NCBI GenBank assembly: GCA_964511575.1
Contig: CAZEFM010000091.1
Span: 1 to 16,219, forward strand
From: CALKHT01 sp964511575
Lineage (GTDB): Bacteria; Planctomycetota; Phycisphaerae; Phycisphaerales; Phycisphaeraceae
Direction of reading: 5' to 3'
DNA length: 16,219 bases
The notes beneath the pieces were generated by a model. The model did not search any database and was not told the origin of the DNA. It saw only the letters and a program-made list of their open reading frames with translations. Positions within the stretch are counted from its first letter, which is position 1, and every line of letters begins with the position of its first letter. Of this stretch, positions 1 to 6,100 are shown one piece after another. Made by a program: the position numbers and the translations under genes.

Positions 1-1
1 T

Positions 2-26
2 AAACCTCGCCCTGCTGGCGGGTTTT
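2..26 (+). terminator. Possible intrinsic terminator of an upstream gene
   Basis: A GC-rich hairpin (CGCC at 8-11 pairing with GGCG at 17-20 around the loop CTGCT) extends outward through A/C and G/T pairs with one bulge. It is followed by TTTT at 23-26. The first three bases of the window are TAA, which could be the stop codon of the upstream gene. If real, it would isolate the pilus operon from upstream transcription, but only about 25 nt would remain for a promoter before the ATG at 52. Alternative: reading from base 3 gives a short hydrophobic peptide that runs to a stop near 119, so this could instead be the 3' end of an overlapping membrane-protein gene. Confidence 0.35.
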
Positions 27-51
27 GGCGTGACGGGATATCTTATGACGT

Positions 52-1161
52 ATGACGAATCACGATATTTTCGTCGAGACGATCGGGCATTACCTCGCGC
101 CGATCAAACCCTACCTTGAAGACCCGGGCATCACGGAAGTGATGATCAACCGGGCCGATGAAATCTATATCGAGCGCGACGGCAAGCTCGAAAAAACCAA
201 TGCGCGGTTCGCCGATGAGGAGGCGTATGAGGCGGCCGTGACGAACATTCTTCAGTTCACCGGCAAGACGCAGTCGGAAATCGATCCCTTGGTGGATTCG
301 CGGCTGCCGGACGGCTCGCGCGTTCACGTCGCCAAGGCCCCCTGCTCGCGGTTCGGCACGGCGATGACCATCCGCAAGTTCAGCAAATCGATGCTGGACA
401 TGGACTGGCTCATCGAGCTGGGCACGCTGACGCTGGAAGCCCGCGAGTACCTGCAGGTGGCGGTGCGGGCGGAACGCAACCTGCTGGTGGCGGGCGGCAC
501 GAGTTCGGGCAAGACGTCGCTGCTCAACGCGCTGTCGAGCTTCATTCCCGCGGGGCAGCGCATCGTGGTGATCGAGGACTCGTCCGAATTGCAGTTGCAG
601 CAGGAGCACGTGATCTCGATGGAGACGCGGGCGGCGGACAAGATGGGTCGGGGCGCGGTGACGATCCGCGACCTGTTCCGCTCATCGCTGCGGCTTCGGC
701 CGGACCGGATCGTCATCGGGGAGGTGCGTGGCGGCGAGGCGCTGGACATGATCCAGGCGATGACCTCAGGCCACGGCGGGTCGATGGGCACGCTGCACGC
801 CAACAACCCCTTCGATGCGTTGAACCGGCTGGAGACGCTGGCGCTGATGAGCAAGGTGGAGTTGCCGCTGCACGCCCTGCGGTCGCAGGTCGCCTCGGCG
901 ATCGACGTGGTGGTGCAGACCAGCCGACACATCGGCGGGCGGCGTCTGGTGACGCAGATTACGGAAATCGACGCCCTGGGGGACGACGGGCGGTATCGAT
1001 TACGCGACATTTTCCGGATGCAGCCGGTCGAAAACGATCAGGGCGACAAAACGATGCAATTGGCGTGGACGGGTGAGCGTTCATCCCTTGCGGGGAAACT
1101 GCGCCCCGAGGATGCGGGGGTGGTGACCGCATTGACGCGAAAAGTATTTGAATCCGCTTAA
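52..1161 (+). CDS. tadA: TadA/CpaF-type pilus assembly ATPase, short form
   Basis: A 369-residue secretion ATPase of the GspE/VirB11/CpaF superfamily, cytoplasmic, expected to power pilus subunit extrusion by ATP hydrolysis. The N-terminal domain carries the family's ITEVMIN motif (residues about 28-33) and DSRLPDGSRV (82-91). The ATPase core shows Walker A GGTSSGKTS (148-156), the Asp box VVIEDSSEL (172-180), the Walker B region RPDRIVIGEVRGG (216-228) and the His-box region SGHGGSMGTLHAN (239-251). The C-terminal ITEI segment is intact. It begins almost directly with the conserved N-terminal domain and lacks the extra domain of the second ATPase at 10404. It lies 3 nt upstream of the first pilin gene, so co-transcription is likely. 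No convincing Shine-Dalgarno precedes the ATG; the start was chosen because it just includes the conserved N-terminal domain. A conjugative VirB11/TrbB-like role is less likely given the pilin and prepilin-peptidase neighbours. Confidence 0.9.
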   Translation: MTNHDIFVETIGHYLAPIKPYLEDPGITEVMINRADEIYIERDGKLEKTNARFADEEAYEAAVTNILQFTGKTQSEIDPLVDSRLPDGSRVHVAKAPCSRFGTAMTIRKFSKSMLDMDWLIELGTLTLEAREYLQVAVRAERNLLVAGGTSSGKTSLLNALSSFIPAGQRIVVIEDSSELQLQQEHVISMETRAADKMGRGAVTIRDLFRSSLRLRPDRIVIGEVRGGEALDMIQAMTSGHGGSMGTLHANNPFDALNRLETLALMSKVELPLHALRSQVASAIDVVVQTSRHIGGRRLVTQITEIDALGDDGRYRLRDIFRMQPVENDQGDKTMQLAWTGERSSLAGKLRPEDAGVVTALTRKVFESA

Positions 1162-1164
1162 GCG

Positions 1165-1419
1165 ATGGACGATAATGGTATTATGGACGTTACCCGGCCA
1201 GACAGTCCGGCAAGCGGCACGGCAGAGGTGAAGGACACCCCCGCCGCACGGGGCGTCGCCTCGCTGCACCGCGATGAAGCCGGCGCGACCACGCTGGAGT
1301 GGGCGTTGCTGCTGGCGGCGATCGGCCTGCCCAGCTACTACATCTTCCAGCTCGCTTTGGCGACGCTGGTGGGACATTACCAGTTGATCACCACGGTCAA
1401 CGCCCTGCCGTTTCCGTGA
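1165..1419 (+). CDS. flp: Flp-like type IVc prepilin (pilin 1)
   Basis: A small protein of 84 residues with a polar leader of about 40 residues and then the class III prepilin signature G40|ATTLEW. It has Gly at -1 and Glu at +5, with Trp at +6 in place of the usual Tyr of Flp pilins. A single hydrophobic helix follows (about residues 47-70) and then a short tail, so the mature pilin would be about 44 residues. It would be cleaved by the prepilin peptidase encoded at 1886 and polymerised into a pilus. The leader is long for this family; an in-frame ATG at codon 7 may be the true start. It starts 3 nt after the ATPase stop codon. A second, unlike pilin follows at 1496. The call rests on the cleavage motif, size and context. 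Confidence 0.75.
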   Translation: MDDNGIMDVTRPDSPASGTAEVKDTPAARGVASLHRDEAGATTLEWALLLAAIGLPSYYIFQLALATLVGHYQLITTVNALPFP

Positions 1420-1480
1420 CGCCGATGCGTCGCGCCCGCTACGCTACCCGCCTTACTGACCCCGCCACAAGGCTTACCGC

Positions 1481-1487
1481 AAGGGAG
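1481..1487 (+). promoter_or_regulatory. Shine-Dalgarno of pilin 2
   Basis: AAGGGAG lies 8 nt upstream of the ATG at 1496. It is the clearest ribosome-binding site in this half of the operon, where most other starts have weak or no SD. That fits a highly translated structural subunit. Confidence 0.6.
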
Positions 1488-1495
1488 TTCCAATC

Positions 1496-1717
1496 ATGAA
1501 AAGCCGATTCCAATCCATCTGCAAGCAGTTGAAGCGTCTGCACGCGTCTGAACAGGGCGCCGAAGGGCTGGAGAAGCTGCTGATCGTGGCGGCGGTGGTT
1601 CTGCCTCTGCTGGGCCTGCTGGTGGTGTTCCGCGACCGCATCTCCGAATGGATGCGCGACACGTGGGGCGATGTGCGCACCGACGCGGGCGATTACCAGA
1701 CGCCGAACCTGCCGTGA
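1496..1717 (+). CDS. flp: Flp-like type IVc prepilin (pilin 2)
   Basis: A 73-residue protein with a basic leader (Lys/Arg at residues 2, 4, 10, 13, 14) and the processing site G21|AEGLEK. Glu is at +5, but Lys is at +6 where Flp pilins usually carry Tyr. One hydrophobic helix spans about residues 28-45, followed by a charged amphipathic stretch (RDRISEWMRD) and the polar tail ending PNLP. The mature product would be about 52 residues. Size, leader, cleavage motif and position next to the prepilin peptidase gene all fit a Flp/Fap pilin or pseudopilin. Its strong SD suggests it is the major subunit and pilin 1 the minor one, but that is inference. Confidence 0.8.
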   Translation: MKSRFQSICKQLKRLHASEQGAEGLEKLLIVAAVVLPLLGLLVVFRDRISEWMRDTWGDVRTDAGDYQTPNLP

Positions 1718-1885
1718 GGTGCTGAGCCACAGGTGGCCGGCGATGGTGTGGGATGCGGCGTGTGGGTGACGGTCGACGGGATTGCCGGCGGGCCACCCGT
1801 CTGACACACGGCCGTCCTGAGCCATCGTGGCCGAAGCTGCTGGATCGGAGTTTGTGGCGTGTTCCATCTGTGGCTGAACTGACTC
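1718..1885 (+). other. Intergenic region with short palindromes after pilin 2
   Basis: A 168-nt gap with no convincing gene. It holds two near-identical short motifs, TGAGCCACAGGTGGCC (1723-1738) and TGAGCCATCGTGGCC (1818-1832). Each carries a GCCA/TGGC dyad. There is also the perfect palindrome ACGGCCGT and a 10-nt direct repeat TGGCCGAAGC (1828-1837 and 1887-1896). No T-tract follows any hairpin, so a classical terminator is not supported. It could be a REP-like repeat, or structured RNA that sets the ratio of pilin to downstream assembly proteins. Confidence 0.35.
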
Positions 1886-2455
1886 ATGGCCGAAGCGGTT
1901 GCCTTTGCGATTCTCGTGGCGGTGGTGGTGGCAGCCGGTGAGCGTGACATTCGCACGGGGCTGATTCCCAATCGGCTGACGTACACCGCCATGGCGGGCG
2001 GGCTGATGTTCTGGCTGGTGGCGGGATGGGCCACCGGCGGCATGGAGGGTGCAATGGCCAGACTCGGCGACTCGGGATTGGCGCTGGCGGCCGGGCTTGT
2101 CCCCTTCGCAATGCTGTTCCTGTTCGCCCACGCGCTCGGCGGCGGAGATGCCAAGCTCATGGGCGCTGTCGGCGCCTGGTGTGCCGAGTGGCGGTGCGTG
2201 GTGGACACGGCGTTGCTGTCGTTCGTGTTCGCCCTGCTGTTTGCGGTGGTGCTGATGATTCGTGGGCGGGTGGTGAAAGCGACGCTCGGCCGCGTGTTCG
2301 GCGCGCTGCTGCACCTGGCGGCACGGGTGCCGCCTGACCTGCCTTCGGACAGCCCGCGGGTGCCGTTCGGCGTCGCCATTGGCTGCGGCGCGATCCTGGC
2401 GGGCATGAAGTGGATGCTCCACTGGCCCGTGCCCCTGGCGGACTGGGGAATGTGA
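1886..2455 (+). CDS. tadV: Prepilin peptidase, TadV/CpaA type (A24 family)
   Basis: A 189-residue polytopic inner-membrane aspartyl protease predicted to remove the leaders of the Flp-like pilins and TadE-like pseudopilins of this operon. The two catalytic aspartates of the family are visible: D21 in ERDIRTGLIPN (the usual D-x-R/K-x-x-x-I-P-N context) and D88 in GGGDAKLMGAVG, the GxGD motif. Hydrophobic segments span about 3-17, 34-48, 65-83, 106-125 and 160-174, with the late VPFGVAIG motif (159-166) typical of the family. It is the short form without the N-methyltransferase domain of PilD. An in-frame stop at 1880-1882 makes the ATG at 1886 the first usable start; no good SD is seen. It is followed after 4 nt by the TadE-like gene. 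Confidence 0.9.
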   Translation: MAEAVAFAILVAVVVAAGERDIRTGLIPNRLTYTAMAGGLMFWLVAGWATGGMEGAMARLGDSGLALAAGLVPFAMLFLFAHALGGGDAKLMGAVGAWCAEWRCVVDTALLSFVFALLFAVVLMIRGRVVKATLGRVFGALLHLAARVPPDLPSDSPRVPFGVAIGCGAILAGMKWMLHWPVPLADWGM

Positions 2456-2459
2456 AGCC

Positions 2460-3344
2460 ATGCTCATCGTCGCGAACAAGTCGGCGGACACCGCAACCAC
2501 CTGGTGGTGGGCGGCCATGACCGACGCCACCATGCTGCGGTGCGCGGCGATCGGGCTGGTGGCCGCGGCGGCGGTGGTCGTGCTGGCGACACTGTTATGG
2601 AAACTGCATCGCGGCCGGCGCGACGAGGGGGATCCGGCTAACGGCGGCGGTCGTCTGGCGGATGCTTCGGGGACGGCGACACTGGAGTTCTGCCTCGTTT
2701 TCCCGATCCTGCTCTTTTTCGCACTGCTGCTGGCGCAGACGACGACGCTGATGGCGGGGAACATGGTGGTGCATTACGCCGCGTTCGCCGCGACGCGCAC
2801 CGCGATCGTCCAGATCCCGGCCGACTACACCTTCGACGGTGAGCCCGCCAACGTGCTGGTACATCGCGAGGGCAACCGCAAGTACAACGCGATTCGTCAG
2901 GCGGCGGTGGTCGCGCTGTGGCCGGTGGCGGGTCGCGGCAGCGGTGGGAACGTGCCGGCCGACCGGGTGGCGGACGGCGTGGGCGATTACTTCGCGGCCT
3001 ACGGTGTCGATCAGCCCGCATGGGTGCATGCGCTGCTGCCCGATCGTCTGCGCTATGCCGCGGATCAACAGAACACGGTGGTCACGGTGTACCGCTACGA
3101 TGGCGTGGCGCTGCCGGGCGTGCCGCTGGTGGAAGGTGAGATAGCGCAGTTCGGGCCGAAGGATCCGGTGAGCGTATCGGTGCAGCATCGATTGAATCTT
3201 GCGGTGCCGTACGTACGGGCGATCTTCGCGGATGGACGGGAGGATGGCAGCGCGTACGCGTTGGTGAACGCGCGGTCGACGCTCACCAACGAAGGCATCG
3301 TCGACCAACTGCCGCCGTTGCCCAGCCTGGAGCGGCGGCCGTGA
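2460..3344 (+). CDS. tadE: TadE-like minor pilin with extra N-terminal membrane segment
   Basis: A 294-residue protein with two hydrophobic segments. The second is the TadE signature: G71|TATLEF with Glu at +5, then a hydrophobic helix (about 77-99) and an extracytoplasmic domain of about 190 residues. TadE proteins are pseudopilins processed by the TadV peptidase. Unusually, about 70 residues precede the cleavage site and include their own predicted TM helix (about 28-47) followed by a basic patch (KLHRGRRDE). Starting at the in-frame ATGs for M20 or M25 would not remove this helix, so it looks real. Either it is a tethered leader or the protein is processed differently from ordinary TadE. 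It starts 4 nt after tadV. The C-terminal domain is not recognised beyond family-level similarity. Confidence 0.75.
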   Translation: MLIVANKSADTATTWWWAAMTDATMLRCAAIGLVAAAAVVVLATLLWKLHRGRRDEGDPANGGGRLADASGTATLEFCLVFPILLFFALLLAQTTTLMAGNMVVHYAAFAATRTAIVQIPADYTFDGEPANVLVHREGNRKYNAIRQAAVVALWPVAGRGSGGNVPADRVADGVGDYFAAYGVDQPAWVHALLPDRLRYAADQQNTVVTVYRYDGVALPGVPLVEGEIAQFGPKDPVSVSVQHRLNLAVPYVRAIFADGREDGSAYALVNARSTLTNEGIVDQLPPLPSLERRP

Positions 3345-3544
3345 ACGCGGATGAGGTCAACGCCAAGACGCACAGGAGCCAGAGGGAAAAGGAATGTTGG
3401 GAAGGAGCTACGGCATCGTGGATGACGCGCTTTCCTTATCAACGGTCTGCCTGGCAATCTGGCAACTTGGCAACCTGGCGTCCATTACGAGCAACGCTCA
3501 ACACCGCGCAACGTCGCGGCTGAATTCAGGATTTTGAGATTTCC
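3345..3544 (+). other. Non-coding gap between tadE-like gene and kinase
   Basis: About 200 nt that break the otherwise tight operon. A 60-codon reading frame opens at the GTG at 3341 and closes at 3523, but its product has no recognisable motif or hydrophobic segment, so I do not call it a gene. The stretch carries an 8-nt tandem repeat (3452-3479) and purine-rich sequence of a lower GC character than the flanking genes. A promoter for the kinase could lie here; I see no convincing -35/-10 pair. Confidence 0.4.
3452..3479 (+). repeat. 8-nt tandem repeat, 3.5 copies
   Basis: Three units TGGCAATC, TGGCAACT and TGGCAACC run head to tail and end with a partial TGGC. The units differ only in the last two or three bases. 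It lies in the non-coding gap before the kinase. Confidence 0.85.
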
Positions 3545-6097
3545 ATGAACGCACACTCGTCGCATCTTTCCGCTGCATTGAACCCGGGCGACAAGCTCGA
3601 CAAGTACGATGTCCTGGAGCAGATCGCCGCCGGGGGCATGTCGATCGTCTGGAAAGGCTACGACCGGCTGCTGGGCAAGCACGTCGCGATCAAGCAGATC
3701 GCGTTGGAGCTGCAGCAATCGGGTGACGCGATGGATGTGTTCCGCGATCGCTTCCGCAAGGAAGCGGCCATTCAACGCAGGATCAGCGTCGACCAGAAAC
3801 ACCTCGTGCGTATCCACGACTTCATCGACGATGAACGCGGTCTCTTCATCGTGATGGAGTATGTGGATGGCCCATCGCTGGAGCAGATGCTGCAGCAGAT
3901 GTCCGAGCCGATGCCGCCGCGCCAGGCGCTGGGCATCATCGGCGCGACGGCCCGGGCGCTCAAAGCGATTCACGATCAGGGCGTGGTGCACCGCGACCTG
4001 AAACCATCCAACATTCTTCTGCCACGTGATGGCGGGCTGAAGGTGTGCGATTTCGGTTTGGCGACGCTGCTTGCCGATCAGGATGCGATGTCAATGGGTT
4101 CGGTGCGGTACCTCGCGCCGGAGGCGTTCGGCTCGGGGCCTGTCGATGCGCGGGCGGACATCTACTCGCTGGGCATGATTGCGTATGAGCTGCTGGCGGG
4201 CCGGGCAAAGTTTGAAGAGGCGTTTCGGCTGGTGCTGCGCGATCAGCGCAACCAGGCGATGCGCTGGATGAAGTGGCACACCAACCCACGTGCCAAGGCG
4301 CCGACGCTCACGCAGTTGACGCCCACCATCGAGCAGTCGCTGTCGGAACTGGTCGAACGGATGATGGCGAAGGATCCGGCCGCACGCATCAACTCGGCGG
4401 ATGAGGCGCTCAAGGCGATTCGCCGTCACGCCACGGGTGAATCCGAAGCATCGGCGGCGAAGGTGGCGGTGGACGCCCGCGCCAAGGCGGCGGCGGCTGT
4501 GTCGGCGATTACCGAAGAGGCGACCGCGGTGCTCCCGCGCAAGAGCAAGCTGCCGTGGATCCTGGCGGGAACGGTGGCGTTCTGGTCGCTCGTGGCGCTG
4601 GTTTTGGTGCTGTACTTCCAGGCAGGCAAGCGTGCCGATGAAGAGGCGCTGGTGCGCGACGCCGAGCAGGCGTTCAACACCGCACAGGCCGCGTTGCGCG
4701 ACAAGGACTACGCCCGTGCCGAGCAGGCGTTCGACACGTTGGCGGCGAGTTGGCCCGAGCACCCGCGTTTCGGCCGGGAAAGCACCGGCTTGGCGCTCTA
4801 CGCCCGGGCGCTTGGTGCAATGGAAAGCGGCCAGTTCGCTCGCGCCGAACGCACACTCGAAGAACTCGACGCCATGGCGATCTTCGGCAACCGCGACCGC
4901 ATCCAGGAACTGCTCACCCAGGCGCGGGCCGGCGAAGCGTTCCAGCGCGAGATGGATCTCATCCGCGCGCAGGTGGAAGCGGGCCGATACGACGATGCCC
5001 GTCTGCGACTGGCGGAGCAACGCGCCATCATCCACCCCGAAGACCGCATGGCCGTCATCGAGGAAGTCGGCGCGCTGATCGAAGATCAGGCAGCGCTGGC
5101 GGCGATCGACGATGTGCTCCGCCGCGCCCAGACCATGGCCGCCCGCGATCAGCGCCGCGAAGCCATGGCCCTCATTCGCGAAGCGCAGCAGCGTCACAGC
5201 GACCGCCGTCTGCAGGAACTGCTCGACCAGATCGATGCGGATGACCGGTACCAGTCGTTCGTCGCCCGCGCCGACGCCGCCGCCGATTCGGGCGATCTGG
5301 CGACGGCAATCGAAGCGTACGATGCGGCGCTTGCGATTCGCAGCAACGAAGCGCTCACCCGCAAGGCCAACCGCGTCAAGAGCCAGGCCGCCTACGAGGA
5401 AGGCCAGCAGCTTCTGGCGGAGGGTAATACCGCCGGGGCACAGGCGGCGTTCACCCGCGCGCTGGGTTTCCCGGATGTCGAAAACACGCTCGCGCAGGAG
5501 GCGCTCGATCAGATCGCCACCACCAGCAAGGCCATCGGCTTCATCATGGCGGGCGACGAGGCGGCAAAGGCGGGCGACTACGACCAGGCCATCGCCCAAT
5601 ACCGCAACGCGCTGGCGATCTCGCCCGACCAGTCGGTCTCGCAGAAACTGCGCCAGGTGCAGGCCCAGTACCACATGGCACGGGGCAAGCGGCTGATGGC
5701 GCAGCGCGAGTTGGATGAGGCGAAGCAGGCGTTCGCCGACGCTCAAACGCTGTCGCCCAATCTGCCCGGCCTCGCCTCGGCGATTGAGGAGCTGGACAAC
5801 TGGATGCGCTACCTCAAAGAACTGGACACCGGCGACAAGGCCCGGCGTCTGAGCCGCTTCGGTGAGGCGATCCGCGCCTACAACCGCGCCAAGAGCGTGC
5901 TGGAAACCGATGAGGTCAAGCAGCGCATCGAGGACACGGAGTTCGATCAGTTCGTCGCCACCGCGCGCAATTACATGGCCGCAAAAAACTGGGCGGCCGC
6001 GCGGGCGTCCCTTGATCTGGCCTCCCGCATTCGCCGCACCGATGAGGTCGTGAAGCTCTACGAGGAGATCGCGAAAAACGCTCCATTCATCGACTGA
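3545..6097 (+). CDS. Transmembrane Ser/Thr protein kinase with C-terminal TPR repeats
   Basis: An 850-residue Hanks-type kinase. The kinase domain (about 20-295) has the Gly loop IAAGGMSIVWKG, K50 in VAIK, E73 as likely alpha-C Glu, the catalytic loop HRDLKPSN (149-156, D151), DFG (169-171), activation-segment residues S183 and S186, and APE (191-193), so it should be active. An Ala-rich linker leads to one TM helix (about 336-358). After it, about 490 residues are helical TPR-like repeats (for example DYARAEQAFDTL, GDLATAIEAYDAALAI, GDYDQAIAQYRNALAI). This puts the kinase in the cytoplasm and the TPRs outside the membrane. TPR proteins such as TadD normally act as lipoprotein assembly factors in Tad systems; none is separate here, so the TPR half may fill that role (inference). 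Likely phospho-targets are proteins read by the two FHA domains of the operon. tadG follows after 3 nt. Confidence 0.92.
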   Translation: MNAHSSHLSAALNPGDKLDKYDVLEQIAAGGMSIVWKGYDRLLGKHVAIKQIALELQQSGDAMDVFRDRFRKEAAIQRRISVDQKHLVRIHDFIDDERGLFIVMEYVDGPSLEQMLQQMSEPMPPRQALGIIGATARALKAIHDQGVVHRDLKPSNILLPRDGGLKVCDFGLATLLADQDAMSMGSVRYLAPEAFGSGPVDARADIYSLGMIAYELLAGRAKFEEAFRLVLRDQRNQAMRWMKWHTNPRAKAPTLTQLTPTIEQSLSELVERMMAKDPAARINSADEALKAIRRHATGESEASAAKVAVDARAKAAAAVSAITEEATAVLPRKSKLPWILAGTVAFWSLVALVLVLYFQAGKRADEEALVRDAEQAFNTAQAALRDKDYARAEQAFDTLAASWPEHPRFGRESTGLALYARALGAMESGQFARAERTLEELDAMAIFGNRDRIQELLTQARAGEAFQREMDLIRAQVEAGRYDDARLRLAEQRAIIHPEDRMAVIEEVGALIEDQAALAAIDDVLRRAQTMAARDQRREAMALIREAQQRHSDRRLQELLDQIDADDRYQSFVARADAAADSGDLATAIEAYDAALAIRSNEALTRKANRVKSQAAYEEGQQLLAEGNTAGAQAAFTRALGFPDVENTLAQEALDQIATTSKAIGFIMAGDEAAKAGDYDQAIAQYRNALAISPDQSVSQKLRQVQAQYHMARGKRLMAQRELDEAKQAFADAQTLSPNLPGLASAIEELDNWMRYLKELDTGDKARRLSRFGEAIRAYNRAKSVLETDEVKQRIEDTEFDQFVATARNYMAAKNWAAARASLDLASRIRRTDEVVKLYEEIAKNAPFID

Positions 6098-6100
6098 ACC

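Noticed and set aside
1439..2764. A 441-codon open frame on the - strand over tadV
   Set aside because: It overlaps four + strand genes with recognisable motifs and has no domain, only His/Arg/Pro-rich sequence.
3452..3479. Start of a CRISPR-like repeat cluster
   Set aside because: 8-nt units are directly adjacent with no spacers.
3341..3523. A 60-codon + strand frame starting at GTG after the first TadE-like gene
   Set aside because: No SD, no motif, no hydrophobic segment, and it contains the 8-nt tandem repeat; more likely non-coding.
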